DNA from: Reticulitermes speratus | Taxonomy: Eukaryota; Arthropoda; Insecta; Blattodea; Rhinotermitidae | NCBI GenBank assembly: GCA_021186555.1 | Contig: JAJKFL010000004.1 | Coordinates: forward strand, 25,510,406 to 25,574,405 | Direction: 5' to 3' | DNA length: 64,000 nucleotides | Shown: one piece after another, positions 1 to 11,900 of the stretch | Layout of the letters: each line of letters begins with the position of its first letter | Position numbering within the stretch: position 1 is the first letter of the stretch | Position numbers and translations under genes: made by a program | The notes under the pieces: model-generated | Databases searched by the model: none | What the model saw: the letters and a program-made list of their open reading frames with translations, nothing else | What the model was told of the DNA's origin: nothing

Positions 1-278
1 GGTTTGACAGGCACCAAAAATGCGTTGGTGAAGTGTCTCTTCATTTTCACATGGAGCTGAATAAACTAGGGATTTTAAATGTCCCAAAGATAAAACCCTA
101 AAGGCTTGAGGTCCACACGTTGTTGGGCTGTACCTCGAAAACTAAGTGTTGGCGGACATATGCTGACATGAACTTTTTTTCCTTGCTTTGATGTGGAGAA
201 CTCACTCCAAAAATTTGTACAAACCCTTTAGATACACCTGTACATAATTTAGATAAACATCAGTATTCTTGCTATGTT

Positions 279-539
279 GATCCCAGTGGCCGTGCGGTCT
301 AAGGCGTGGGTCTGCGGCCGCTCGCTTACTAGGATTGTGGGTTCGAATCCCACCGGGGGCATGGATGTTTGTCTCATGCGAGTGTTGTGTGTTGTCAGGT
401 AGAGGTCTCCGCGACAAGCTGGTCCCTCGTCCAGAGTCCTACCGAATGTGGCGTGTCTAAAAAGTGTGATCGTGAAGCCTTGAAAAAATGAGGCGGCCTA
501 GGCCCCCAAGGGGTTGTCCAGCCATTGGCAAAATAAAAA
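279..539 (+). mobile_element. tRNA-Leu-derived SINE, complete, with 12-bp target-site duplication
   Basis: The first ~85 bases resemble a tRNA-Leu: an A-box-like stretch (GTGGCCGTGCGGTCTAAGGC) and a B box (GGTTCGAATCC), followed by a non-tRNA body and a short A-rich tail. The 12-base sequence TCTTGCTATGTT stands directly before (267-278) and after (540-551) the element as a perfect target-site duplication. That marks a LINE-mobilised insertion and fixes both ends. It is not a functional tRNA gene, because the tRNA part runs straight into the SINE body. Confidence 0.88.
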
Positions 540-551
540 TCTTGCTATGTT

Positions 552-1317
552 AATATTAATTACTCTGCAACAGTGACTAAGTAACGATGGAAAATATTCC
601 TTCTGACACCGTACTCCAGTTTCGACAACGCATCATCTGATAATGCCATGAAGAAAGGACATAGCACTTAATCCAGCTGTGAACGCGACGGTCCCACAGT
701 GTAGCGATTAACACTCCTTTGTCACATTTAGGTGGTGCCGTTGTCCAGTTCCACCCAAGAGACAGGTTACCGCTAATCCCTCGTCATTTCCCTTAAGTCA
801 TTCTGGAAACTCCCAAGATAAGTTAAAATCGCCTCGTTTTACATCTCAGTTCGTCTTGCCATAAGATGCTGTTGCAGAAGCATTATCAACACAACAAATT
901 TTAAGCATCAAAAACACAAGCACTGCTTGCTCCACGGGCAACGTTTGTGCAGAGACGGACAAAAGATCTAAAGACAGAACATTATTGAGACAAAATAAAA
1001 ACAGCGTAACATCCCCGAAAACCTGAATGCTCAGCAATACTTCTGTGACAACCTCAAATTTCGCAAGGAAGGGCAACGTGCAGACAAGAATCAACCTACA
1101 GTCCTGCTGAGTGTACTAAGAATATATCTATGTCTTCAAAAACAATCTAAATAATAACTGTAATGTAAAAAAACTGTCTCCATTAATCTTCCAAAAGTCG
1201 GTGATGCGTGTTAAACACATTGGCACACATTACGTGGAAGATTTACAATTTTGCATCCCTTGACAATCAGACGGCCTGCAACCCCATCACGAAGGAGAAT
1301 GGGGCAAAATTAAAGTA
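552..1317. other. No gene recognised
   Basis: Only short open frames without recognisable motifs. The stretch around 720-850 reads like an old interspersed repeat but I cannot name a family. Confidence 0.5.
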
Positions 1318-1470
1318 AAAATAGCTCAGTCAGCATAGTGTGTATAATATAGCCTGGACCGCAAAGGAAACATGCTTCGATTTCCAACACGGGCAAAGAT
1401 TTTTCTCCTCTCCATAGCAACAAGCCCAGCTCTGGCGCCCACCTAAACTTCTCACCCAGTGGTCTTCAAA
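1318..1470 (+). mobile_element. Decayed SINE, family A, head region
   Basis: Starts with TAGCTCAGTCAGCATAG, close to the tRNA-like A box of the better copies at 6.5 and 7.7 kb (read there on the minus strand), followed by a decayed B-box region (CTTCGATTTCC) and part of the body. Many substitutions and no clear target-site duplication indicate an old copy. Confidence 0.6.
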
Positions 1471-1732
1471 TTCTTAATATATGTGGAAAAGTTGATTATT
1501 TCTGAATTTTCGTCGAACTCCTGTAAAATAAATGTGTTGTTTGGGTTCAAAATCAGATATTACTTCTTACACCATAAAACATTTAAAATAAAAAAAAATT
1601 TACGGGCGTTTATGAAAAACAAAATTTAATTACTAGTGATTTGCACTGAAAATAAACCCAATGCCGATTATGCAAAAAAAGATGGAGAGGTAAATAAGAA
1701 CTGCAGTTCGAAATAATCAAAATTGTATTTAC

Positions 1733-1960
1733 CAGTTTCATTATAAACGAAATGTTCTTGAGTAATCCCTGAAAGTCGCCTGCGGAACCCCAGGGTGTCG
1801 CAGAAGGCAGTTTGAGTACCACTTTCCTAACCAACGGGAATCGCAGGCTTCCTTCCCGGGGATAAAGCGACTGAGGCGTAAAGCTGACCACTCACTTCCA
1901 ACTACTGCGGAAATTAAGAATGCGCGTGGAGGGGCTATATCTCCAATCCCCATGTCACCA
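1733..1960 (+). repeat. Old composite repeat with family A SINE body
   Basis: The right part (about 1,855-1,950) matches in order the body of family A SINEs (the pyrimidine-rich, GATAAAGCG and TGACCAC blocks) in plus orientation. The left part (1,760-1,850) is a separate GC-richer piece I cannot assign. Open frames here are repeat-derived. Confidence 0.5.
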
Positions 1961-2521
1961 TGGCACCGTATTTAATTAAGAACAACTTTATATTTTACAA
2001 ATTACTGTTCGTCAGAAGAAATAATTCATTTCGCATTTTCACATGTAACCCAACACACCTTTAGACATCCCACCAATATGCTGTCCCATACTTCCTAGAG
2101 AAAGGTTTACCTTTTTACAACACGTAACCGAACTCAATTTGCAATGACTGATGCTATAAAAACATCGAAATGCTTCTTAAGAGAACACAATACATTGCTT
2201 CAAAATGGAAATATTTTAGCCAATATGTGCATGGATTATATCGATTTTTAAATGTAGGGCTTATACTCAACCCCCCGCCCAACAGCCAAGCAAAGTCGAC
2301 AACACGATTATGACAGAGGAAAAAAATATTATCATGAAATATACCATATGTGTTGTGAAATAACAGCAGTGTCTTACATCAGCCGTAATGATTTACGACA
2401 GATCAGGTTTATTTGTTCTCCCTAACGTAAGGCGCACTACGGCAACATTCTGTACCCACTACCTCCAAACACGTCAGTGCTTCAGCAGCTCAACTAGTCA
2501 AGAAATAATTGTGTTCTTTAG

Positions 2522-2833
2522 GGTTTCTGCATCGTGTAGTGGTTAAATGTTCCGGCGCTTCGGAGGAACGTAATGCCTCCATTTTCAGTGTGACTGGATT
2601 GGTTTGAGTGGACGTTGAAATGATGAAGAGGCAGATTTTCTGTCTGTTATATTGGACGATTTGAGGCACTTTGGCCAATCACAATAACTACTTCATATAA
2701 TCCTATATAACCAACAGACATTTTCCCCTTTATCACTTCTGCATCTACCCAAACCTATTCAGTCACTCTGAAGATTAATGCAGTATATTCCTTCAAGACG
2801 TAGACCATTTAACCACTACACGGTGCAGAAACC
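2522..2833. repeat. Palindromic (inverted-dimer) repeat, family P
   Basis: The outer ~28 bases (2,522-2,549) recur in reverse complement at 2,806-2,833 with one mismatch, and the similarity continues inwards on both arms to a centre near 2,678. The right arm keeps a decayed CTGAAGA ... GACGTAGACC series that matches the hammerhead-like motif of other family P copies. Old copy, no obvious target duplication. Confidence 0.75.
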
Positions 2834-3689
2834 AAAAAGACCATCACCTGATCAACAAAAGCTCTGAAAAAATAAAACTTAACACAGTCAAGGAAAACAC
2901 CGCTTTCTAAATGTTACGTACCCCATTCACAAACGCCTGTCAATGGACCCCACCTAAACCACACCTTCACACTTCATTAGCCTACATTTAGTATTTTTAA
3001 TATTACCCTCCTCTATACGTCATTATCTCCTAAGTGGTCTATTCCTTGTAGATTTCGACCAAAATTCGGTATGCACTTCTCGTCCTTGTCATGAACGCCC
3101 TGCCCAACTGATAAATCTTAGTAAAGATTGGTAACATTATTTACAGGCGTCAAAAAGTTACGGATTACGCAAGGGTTTTCAGTGTTGTCTCAAGCCACTT
3201 TCGAAGGTTCAGCAAACTAAGAGAACCGTGGCCTTGCAGCACAAAGCCCATACAGTTGGAAGACACCCCTCATCCAGTGACCAGCACACAACTGTACGCC
3301 TCGATCGTTTCGATTATACTTTACGCCATACAGTACTGTCGTAGAAGATGCCGTACCAGCACGGCGAACGTGATTTGCACAACAGCTCCAACAATAATTC
3401 GCAGTGGACAGTGATTTTTATAGCAAAGATGGTTCTTGACAGCACAGAAGGCGGAAAACAGATGTCAAGCACAGACAAGTGAAAAACATCAACACTGTTC
3501 TGTGCTATGAACTAACTTCGGGAAGGAACTAAAAAAGCACAGTTGTCATATATTTTTCTTATAGTAGCAAACGTGATCGTTCTTTGTCCTGGGATTTTTA
3601 AAGAATAAGCTGTACTTACATGTGTTATTTAAAGGCGCTGTCAGTTTCCACGGTTACAAAGCGTCAGTGATAGATGACTGAATGAGTAT
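2834..3689. other. No gene recognised
   Basis: I see no coding potential or recognisable repeat here. Confidence 0.5.
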
Positions 3690-3868
3690 GACGCATTGGT
3701 GGACTAATACTACGGGGGAAAACCGAAACACTCGAAAGAAAACCTGTCCCAATGCCACTCTGTCCACCACAAATTCCACATGGACTGGCTTGGAACTGAA
3801 CCCAAGCCTCGGCAGGGAGAGGCCGGCGACTAATCGCCTGAGCCACAGCCCGGACCCTGCACTCACAT
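3690..3868 (-). mobile_element. SINE family B, partial
   Basis: Read on the minus strand it has the tRNA-like head (GTGGCTCAGGCGATTAGTCG, then a decayed B box) and the body beginning CCATGTGGAATTTGTGGTGG shared with copies at 10.2 and 61.8 kb. The 3' end is missing or diverged. Short open frames across it in both strands are by-products. Confidence 0.8.
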
Positions 3869-4499
3869 GATGTAACTGTCATGACAAGTCTTATTAAAAT
3901 GCTTACGTTAACCATCGTTGCAAGTAACGGTAATTAATGCAGATAGATGACTATATGCATTACAGCAAAATCGGTTATGGTTGCCAACAGCCGGGGAAAA
4001 AACGGAAGAGACTGATGGAGTGTACATTTTATATGGCTCAGCTATAACAATACTAACACAGCAGAACGTATCTGCATGCATGTCGATACACTTGAATTGC
4101 AACACTAACTTTCATCCTTGTGACATTCAGCTACAAGAACAAAGGAAGAAGCAGGGTGAACCAAAGTCTTACTTGTTTGGGTCCTTTTGTAGCGCTTCTC
4201 AGGTTTGCTGTGAAGTCCAATGAAAAGGTGTTCCATAAAGAAATTTAGCTTTTACAGTACATATATTTGCTGTCAAATTCGATCTTCTCCTTAAATGCAT
4301 TTAAAACCAGAGTATTCTTTCTTACACCTCATATTCTTTGCTCGATACACTTATAAAAGTGAAGTGCTATTTTTCCCCCCAGTGCCGAAAGGACTTTTCT
4401 GGCGTTGAAGCTTCTTTCTTCGCTTTCTGCTTTTCCATATCCCATGCATATGCACCATACACTGCGCTTCCAGGCGTCTCTTTGCAAAATTATAACACA
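3869..4499. other. No gene recognised
   Basis: AT-rich sequence with only short open frames lacking motifs; it may include the unrecognisable upstream part of the adjacent LINE remnant. Confidence 0.45.
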
Positions 4500-4985
4500 C
4501 ACATAGCTAAAGAAAGAGCCTTCGAAAACGTGACAGAGTTAACATATCTGGGAACGACAACAGCGCATTAAAATCACATTCACGAAGGAAATAAAAGCAG
4601 ACTAAATTCGGGGATAGGTTACTATGATGTACTCTAGAATTATTTTTCTTCCCGTCTCCTATCTGAAAAAGTTTAAAATATTCGCAACCTTTAGCTACTG
4701 CTTTATATGGGTGTTGGTCTCTCGCCTTAAGTGGGAAACATGGAATGACAATAAGGGAGTTTGAGCACAGGTTCCTGTGGAGAATGTCTTGGACCTAAGA
4801 AACAAAAGGAAGTGAAAGGATGAAGAAAATTGCACAACTAGCTTTAACCGGGATAAGCAGTAGGGAAAAGATGAGAAATACGTATAAAATGTTGGTTGAA
4901 AAATCAAAACGGAAGGGCTCACTAGAGAAACCTGTGCGTACATGTGATGATACTGAGATGGCACGTAAGGAAAGAGGACGTCAGG
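4500..4985 (+). pseudogene. LINE reverse-transcriptase C-terminal remnant
   Basis: Conceptual plus-strand translation in shifting frames gives the order typical of insect LINE ORF2 C-termini: an FENVTELTYLGTTT-like stretch, then KSRLNSG, then an EFEHRFLWRM-like stretch, then a RTYKMLVEKSKRKGSLEKP-like tail. Stops and frameshifts break it throughout, so it is dead. The same lineage recurs at 11.5, 35.6 and 44.3 kb. Confidence 0.65.
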
Positions 4986-5814
4986 GTTCATTCTTCTGAC
5001 TGCAAAAAAGAGCAGTGTCGGAAAATTGTAAACATGCTAATGAACAATAGGGTTACATACACACAGGCGAGGAATTTCTTGACTACATGAGAGACTACTA
5101 ACTTCTCAACAACTACCTTGCTCCATGGAGTTCAAGATTTAGTTAGTACGACTTTGCTCTAAGGTTGTACGGAAACTAATCAACTACGATAACTCAAAAG
5201 TCGTCACTTACTTATAGAATGCATAATCAATCACAACTGTGTACAAGTTTCTTGTTTACCCTATCCATGCTACATGCACACACCATCGTATCTTCGTTGA
5301 ATGAAATATATAACTTTAGAAAAAGGATATAAGAAATATAATCATACCATACTACATCAATGAAATGTGTAAATATGTAATTGTATCTCTTACTGTATTA
5401 GCAAATGCTCATATATGAACTCCACAATATATTTCACTACGCTTCTGTTCATAATTGACAAAGATTTTAAATTATACCAGACGGTTTATAATGTAAATTG
5501 CAGCTGAATCACACAAGATGCAAACACTGTTCAAAACTTCGCATGCGTTAAAAGGCATTTAGGATTGTAATAAAGACAAAGGGGCCCATATACTGACAGT
5601 TCCACTTTTGTAAAAGACTTGCACAAACTCGCACAAATTAGACATGCATAAAACCCGCAAGGAAATTGGTTATACTTGTCGACTGAATGAAATCATTAGG
5701 CTACTAACCACTACGGCTGCCGCAGTGTCAAAGATTTCGTCTACTATGCGTGACGTCTATGAGGAGACTCATCTACTTCATGTCCAAATTCGTACCTACT
5801 TATTCATGGCATTC
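4986..5814. other. No gene recognised
   Basis: AT-rich; the open frame at 5,644-5,895 shows no motif and runs into a family P repeat arm. Confidence 0.5.
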
Positions 5815-5905
5815 TTCTTGGACTGCTTGACCCTTGAATCTGAGACCGATAGGTTGTCCCGAAACGTCGGTAACTACCAATCTACGATGCGTTAACATCC
5901 CAGGA
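5815..5905 (+). repeat. Single arm of family P repeat
   Basis: Contains CCGAAACGTCGGTAACTACC at 5,857-5,876 followed by the GATGCGTTAACATCCCAGG end segment seen at the tips of family P palindromes. Only one arm is recognisable here. Confidence 0.6.
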
Positions 5906-6517
5906 AAACGAAGATCTCTTTTAGTCTACTATTATATAATCAACTCAGTTTCAACTACATGCAACACAGCCCTTCTTCAACAGCTGACAGTTACTCAACT
6001 CAACAATAAATTACCTGCCTTTTAGGGAATTCACGGACTTACTGCCGTTTTCACAAAGGCCGGTCGTTGATCGTCTCCCGAGTCACTTCAATTCGCGTCA
6101 CACGATCTAACTCAACAGTATCCTCTCATTGACGTCCAGATCTCTCGTACTTTCAGGTTTTCCAGCTGAAACCTGTATGCATTTCTCAACTCCCCTATGC
6201 ATGCTACATGTTTTTCCATCTCACCATTTTTGTCTTCATCGCCCTAATAACATATAGGGAACAGTACAAACCACAAGTCCCCTAGTTACGTAATCTTCTA
6301 CATCGTCCAGCTACTCCCCTCCCTTTGTTTCAAACAGTCTTTCAACTTTCTTATTCATTTCCGTTGCCCTGATCAATAAATTTATAAGTTTTAGTAATGG
6401 AAATGCCACACAACATTTCAAACCCCAGCACCTTTAATATTGAACTTAACAAAGACTACTTTTTTATATTCTGATCAAATTATTTTAATTTAAAACAATA
6501 ATTTAATACTAAGTGTA

Positions 6518-6787
6518 AAGGTAAAGGTCTCCCTAGAACAGGCCATGAAGGCCCAGAGGGGGATTAGAAGTATAGTTCTACTCTTTCTTTAACCCTGGCA
6601 CTAGATGAGGGTGGGTGGTCAACTCCACGCCCCGGCCGCTTTATCCCCAGAAAGAGACCCGGTACCTATTTTATAGGAGGCTGGGTGGGCCCCAGGGCCG
6701 GTCTGGACGGCTGCGGAAAATCTCGCCCCCGCCGGGATTCGATCCCCGGACCGTGCAGCCCGTAGCGAGTCGCTACACCGACTACGC
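6518..6787 (-). mobile_element. SINE family A, full length, with target-site duplication
   Basis: The tRNA-like head is at the right end on the minus strand (B box GGGGATCGAATCCC), the body runs leftwards and the 3' end lies near GGCCATGAAGGCC. TAATACTAAGTGTA (6,504-6,517) and TAATAGTAAGTGTA (6,788-6,801) flank it as a 14-base duplication with one mismatch, so the ends are well defined. Retained CpGs (CACGCCCCGGCCGC) suggest little methylation decay. Confidence 0.88.
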
Positions 6788-6843
6788 TAATAGTAAGTGT
6801 AGCTAATATAATGTAATGCATAGTTTTCTGTATTTAATTGTAA

Positions 6844-6883
6844 GCCCTGAAGATGGCTTCAAGTGAAGTCGAAACATGAAGGG
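6844..6883 (+). other. Hammerhead-like motif, isolated degenerate copy
   Basis: Order: CCC, CTGAAGA core (6,847-6,853), extra T, hairpin GGCTTC / GAAGTC closed by AAGT, then GAAAC (6,871-6,875) and GGG (6,881-6,883) that could pair with the upstream CCC. The GT before the expected cleavage position is missing, so I read it as a relic or a related structural motif at the 3' end of a retroelement. Confidence 0.35.
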
Positions 6884-7489
6884 ATTGAAAAGTCAATGTT
6901 TATTTATCAATATTCTTCTCAGATGCATTAAACGAAATAAAACTTATACAACTTAATCTTCCTATGTCATTTCTTATGGTGAAAGACGGCGTTTTACAGC
7001 CGCTTAAAGCAATATTACCTTATTTTTCAATAACTACATGCACTGAATTACAATGATTCAGAAATTCATGTCGAATTTAGGACCGATCAGGTACTTGAGC
7101 TACATGAAGATAACGTCAATTAAACAGTAAGACACGTTACGCCCATACGCCAGTATTGCTCCGACTTAAATACGAACTACACAAACATACGCAAGTTTAA
7201 ACGTACGTGCTACTTTGACTAGTATTCTGTGTCGCCAGCACTGACACAGCACCAAGCAGGCTCTATTCAAACATAACAAAACAGGTGAAACAACAAAGAA
7301 CCAGGGGACACTCAAGAGCCTACCTCCCCAGTGACTCGCTCCGTCTCAACACGGATTATCTTATACCTCGTGCGCTCCACTTCTGTACGTCACTAGGTTC
7401 TTACGTCCAGATGTGATGGCCACAGGAAACATGAGGTATGCAGAACCTTCCTTTCCTAACATGTAACAGGCATGGAATGACCTCGAGAT
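6884..7489. other. No gene recognised
   Basis: No coding signal and no repeat I can name. Confidence 0.45.
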
Positions 7490-7720
7490 CAAAGGCACAC
7501 GCGATTCTATACCTCTCTGACACTGGAATGGCGGGTTCAAATTCCGCTTGGGGCATGTATGAATAATTCAACGCAACATAGCACTGCTTTAGAAGTTATT
7601 TGTCTCTTTGCTAGTGGAAGAAACTCCCCGCCTTCTATACAACCAAAAGGTTCATTAACGTGCACACAACAAATCGCCACTGGACCCTGCCTAGTGCCAG
7701 ATAAATCCAGTGCAAATCCT
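7490..7720 (+). repeat. Decayed tRNA-Leu-type SINE or related repeat
   Basis: GGCGGGTTCAAATTCCGC near 7,533 resembles the B box and 3' end of the tRNA-Leu SINE head and is followed by GGGGCATG as in that family. The segment from about 7,640 (AAAGGTTCATTA, then CACTGGACC) recurs at 44,040-44,125, so this is interspersed repeat rather than unique DNA. Confidence 0.45.
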
Positions 7721-7739
7721 CAAAATCTATTTCTTTAAA

Positions 7740-8006
7740 GTAAAGTAAAGATCACCCTAGAACAGGCCATGAAGGCCCAGAGGGGGAGTAAAAGTATAGC
7801 TCTACTCTTTCTTTAACCTCGGCGCTAGATGGGGGTGGGTGGTCAACGCCACGCCCCGGCCGCTTTACCCCCGAGAATGACCCGGTACCCATTTGTAAAG
7901 GAGGTTGGGTAGGCCCCAGGGACGGTCTCGCCCCCGCTGGGATTCGATCCCCGGACCGTCCAGCTCGTAGCGAGTCGCTATACCGACTGAGCTATCCCGG
8001 CCCACC
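7740..8006 (-). mobile_element. SINE family A, full length, with target-site duplication
   Basis: The minus-strand head has A box TAGCTCAGTCGGTATAGCG and B box GGGGATCGAATCCC; the body is nearly identical to the 6.5-kb copy. CTATTTCTTTAAA (7,727-7,739) and CTATATCTTTAAA (8,007-8,019) are the flanking duplication with one mismatch. This is a good reference copy of the family because its CpGs are intact. Confidence 0.9.
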
Positions 8007-8019
8007 CTATATCTTTAAA

Positions 8020-9356
8020 ACATACTTGAATATCATCCATCTGAGCCTAATATTCCAGGCGGTCTCTTCCATTTATGTCTTCCGATCAAAATAATGTTTG
8101 CCTATTTCATCTGGCCCACTTCGATCACCCTCATAATGTTTGGCGAAGACTACAAACTACGAAATTCATTACACAATGTTCTTCATCCTCCATCTATTCA
8201 GTTCAGCGATCATGCAACGGTTACCTCTCATTCACTCTCGATATAAACAAAGGGACGAGAAAACATGGTGGACAGCATGAAAGGTCATGCACTTAATAAT
8301 GGGCTATGTCCACCTGCAACTGTACTTTCACTCGCGGCAACCGAGACCTATTTCACGGTGTTTTACCATTAGCACAATCCGTCTGAAAATGTTCCTCGAC
8401 CAATAAACAAAGACGACCGTAATCGTCCTCATAAAAAAAACGCTAAAGCTGGAATTGTAGTTCACTACCCCTTCGAAATCTAGTGGTTATTTTATGTACC
8501 AACAGGTTTAACATTAAATAATTCTACGTTCTGCCCATACAGCGCAGTTATGTGTCTTGTATGAATCTCAGAACAAACAGTGAGTTTTCCCCCATACAAC
8601 ATTAATTTACTGGTTTTTATAACTGAGACGAATTCTATCTATTGTGCGATACGTACTGAACCTTTACATATAATTCAAATTAATCTTAGTTTCTAAATTG
8701 TTAAACTGTAATTTATTCAGATCATGAACTTGTGGCTGCATAACCAACCACTAAACAAATAACTACATAATGTTCAACACCGGTAACTAAAAATCCGCCA
8801 CTGAACCCAGTAATGAGCCAAAATAATCCTGATCGCATCAACACAATTTATCGCTTTAGATTTTCCATCTCCGTCTTCCAAATACTCATCTCCCACACAA
8901 ATTCTGTAACGAGTTTTTAATTCCCCATCCACAACACACATAAGGACTACGGAGACCTATTGATGTTATACGTTTCATTTTCTTAAATTCGCCTTTATTA
9001 AATCGAAATCCATAACTTAAGATTTTGTCCCCACAGGACAAGCACGGATTACCTGAATATGAACAGTGACGCAATTCACGCATCTTGATCCAACAACACA
9101 GCTGTATAACGCTACTATTTACCAACGCTGAATGAACACAGAATCAAACCCACACGCATTCACAGCAGTCGGCAGACAACTGAAGCCGGCAGCTACTTGA
9201 CGAGTCGTCCTCCCGGGCAGTGGGTACAACCTACAGCCCACCCACCGGAGACGCGCGCTACTACTTCCTTCTTCGTCAGTACAAACACGGTCTAATAAAA
9301 TGCAAATTTCTTATCTATGGGCTTAATTAAGCGCTATGTCATGATGACGTGAGTTC
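8020..9356. other. No gene recognised
   Basis: Short open frames (for example 8,075-8,296 and 8,886-9,125) show no domain or codon pattern that I can support as a gene. Confidence 0.5.
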
Positions 9357-9600
9357 AGTGGAAGTACAGCTCCACCTGATCTTAACTTCGACACTAGATA
9401 GAGATGACTGATTAGCGCCACGCTCCGATCTCATTACCCCCGAGAAAAATGCACCGATACCCACCAGGCAGAGGGCTCGGTGGGCTCAACAGCCGGTCTC
9501 GATGCGGTGGCAAGGCGAAAACTCTCTCCGCTGCTGGGAATCGAACACTGGTGGTGCAGGACGAAGCTCAGTCACTACACTGAGCTACCTCGACTCCAAG
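9357..9600 (-). mobile_element. SINE family A, diverged
   Basis: Same order of blocks as the 6.5- and 7.7-kb copies, with the head at the right end (GAGGTAGCTCAGTGTAGTG, then a B-box-like region ending CGATTCCCAGC). Divergence is higher and no target duplication is obvious. Confidence 0.78.
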
Positions 9601-10226
9601 TAACGTAGTTTAAAACTGTGACATGAACCTTACTGTTGCTCGCACTACTGAACAGAATGAAACCACGTGGACAGCAGCCCAGTGGCTTCAGCATTGTGAT
9701 AAGACCAGTTTTGTGATCATCAGTGAAAAGACTAACGAAGACAAGGAAAACCATCCACTGCCTTACATCAGAGTTCATTAACAACACTTTCTTTTTAAGG
9801 CAGAAGATTTCTTGACCAGCTGCTCGACTGTCAACTTTCCAAGACCTCTTCTCCATGAATTTATGAAACCACTTCATAGAAGCTGGCGGGAGACCAACGC
9901 CGTCTGCTCCCAAATCGCGCGTCACAAATGCTGATGACGAAATCCACAAAATGTGAAGAGTTAATGATGTGAATCGTAGAAATCTCGAATAGTGGCAGAA
10001 ACTGCACTCATGTCGCTACAAAACAAAATTCTGAACGGTGTACCTCACTCCACCTTACTTTCTTTCAGGCATTACAAAGAAAAAAATTGTTCCTGGTCTA
10101 CAATAAAACAATACCTGTAAGGTACTGGTAATAAACAGGGCAGTTTCCCCTGAAAACCGCTCGTAACACTAGGTTTTGCACTCGGGTTGTGCTTGCTAAT
10201 AAACAGCATGTCCCACAGCGAAAGTA
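9601..10226. other. No gene recognised
   Basis: A 124-residue minus-strand frame covers 9,575-9,949 but overlaps the SINE head and shows no motif; it is not supported as a gene. Confidence 0.5.
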
Positions 10227-10238
10227 ACTCACAATCAG

Positions 10239-10520
10239 GAGGCCGTGCCATGGCTCAGGCGGTTAGTCGCTGGCCTCTCACCGCGGAGGCCCGGGTTCGA
10301 TCCCGGGGTCGGTCCATGTGGGATTTGTGGTGGACAAGTGGCACTGGGACAGGTTTTTCTCCGAGTACTTCAGTTTTCCCCTGTCAATTTCATTCAACCG
10401 GTGCTACATTACAATGGACAAGCAGGAAAAACCTCTCGTCTTCCTCATAGAGTTGCACAATAAGCCTTCAAGGTTGCGGTTTGTCCGCAGCATCTGCTAC
10501 GGGGCCCTTCAATAAAAAAA
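10239..10520 (+). mobile_element. SINE family B, full length, with target-site duplication
   Basis: tRNA-like head with A box (ATGGCTCAGGCGGTTAGTCG) and B box (GGGTTCGATCCC), a long body, then a short A tail. ACTCACAATCAG occurs at 10,227-10,238 and again at 10,521-10,532 as a perfect 12-base duplication. The three overlapping plus-strand open frames here are accidental. Confidence 0.92.
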
Positions 10521-10666
10521 ACTCACAATCAGTACACACGAAAAATGTAAAGAAATTAAGAATGAACATAGCCTGCTGTCTGATAATGTAACTGCGCATG
10601 AGCAGACGGATTTCTCAAAAGGGCAGCTGCGCCGAAATTTCTCACTGTGAAGATGTCTTCTGCGAG

Positions 10667-10754
10667 GTGACGCCGTATAATCTGGTAGTTCTTACTCTTT
10701 CTAATAAACGTGTTTTCTGATTTAGTGGTAAGCTATCAGACTATACGGCGTCAC
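10667..10754. repeat. 88-bp palindrome (MITE-like hairpin)
   Basis: GTGACGCCGTATAATCTG at 10,667-10,684 is repeated in reverse complement at 10,737-10,754 with one mismatch, and the inner sequence is also loosely self-complementary. ATTTCTCACTGTG occurs on both sides (about 10,637 and 10,807) in direct orientation. It may be a small foldback element. Confidence 0.65.
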
Positions 10755-11534
10755 ATTCAATAAGATTAATCTTCATAGTTACAACCATAAGAATCTCAAA
10801 CCTAACATTTCTCACTGTGGTTTGGCAACATCTTTTCGTTACTGAGCTTGACAAAAAAAATTGTAACACTCGTATACTGTTGTTATACTTGTTTCATTTA
10901 TCTTTCATTTAAATGTTGCAAAAGAAATTTAAAACACAACAGTTTTCATAAAACCAGCCACAAATTTTTACTTGTATGCCCCGCTTTTTGCGAGAATCTG
11001 CCACAGCGTACCCCGATGTAGCGCCACTGTTTGTTACCGCAATTTGTGGCGCTATATCGAGGGTGGCAGTAAATCGAAGTACTGTATAATAGGGAATTTG
11101 TTCACAGACTTTCATGGCCGTTAAGTGAGGGTGGCGAAGGACAGGGCGCGATATCGGGGTTTGTTTCTACATCCTTTACTTGACCCTGAGTGAGCATTAA
11201 GTCCTATATGGGTCAGGGTTAGGAAGAGTGAACCGCAAAGGATCCATTGCCGCTAATGAGTCTTGATTCAAATTGACAGCAAAATAAATATTGTATAAGT
11301 ATGACAGGAAGCAGGAGGTGGATATATTTATTACTGACGTTGGTTCGTGGTTTATAAATCATCTCGACTGCTATGGTTACACGCATCTACCAACTCGTCA
11401 AACAAACGGAAACAAAAACCTAAATATTACACTTCACTTCACTTAACCACCCGAATTCTGGTGACGACATTTTCTGCACAACAGACGCAACAGTTACACC
11501 GCCATGGCTCCGTCTCACACACTAAGAGAAGAAA
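10755..11534. other. No gene recognised
   Basis: No supported coding region; the short minus-strand frame at 10,909-11,115 has no motif. Confidence 0.45.
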
Positions 11535-11900
11535 GACTGTGAATGTTTGAGAACAGGGTGCTGAGAACAACGTTTGGACCAAAGGGGAAGGAGATAACAG
11601 GAAGCTGAAGAAAATCGCGTATGAGGAGCTACATAATTTTTACTCATCACCACTTATTATTATGGTTATCTGAACAAGTATTTGATGCGTGGGTCACGTA
11701 GAAAGCGTGAGTCGAAATGCGTAAAAAATTTTAATCGGACAACCTGAAGGAAAGAGACCATCTGAAGACCTATAAATAGATCGGGGTATAATATTAATGT
11801 AAATATTGGCGAATAGGTCACGAGTATGTCGACCGAATTCATCTGGCTCGCAGTAGGGACCACATGGTAACAAAACGGGTTTCGTACCAGGTGAATTTAT
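11535..11900 (+). pseudogene. LINE ORF2 C-terminal remnant
   Basis: Starts with a translated VFENRVLRTTFGPKG-like stretch and ends with an EYVDRIHLARSRDHM-like stretch, the usual start and end of the C-terminal region of one insect LINE lineage. Stops and frameshifts interrupt it. Same lineage as 4.5, 35.6 and 44.3 kb. Confidence 0.65.

Noticed and set aside
281..366. tRNA-Leu gene
   Set aside because: It runs into a SINE body and is enclosed by a 12-base target-site duplication; it is a SINE head.
9575..9949. 124-residue minus-strand protein
   Set aside because: Begins in unremarkable sequence and ends within a SINE head; no motif or homologue recognised.
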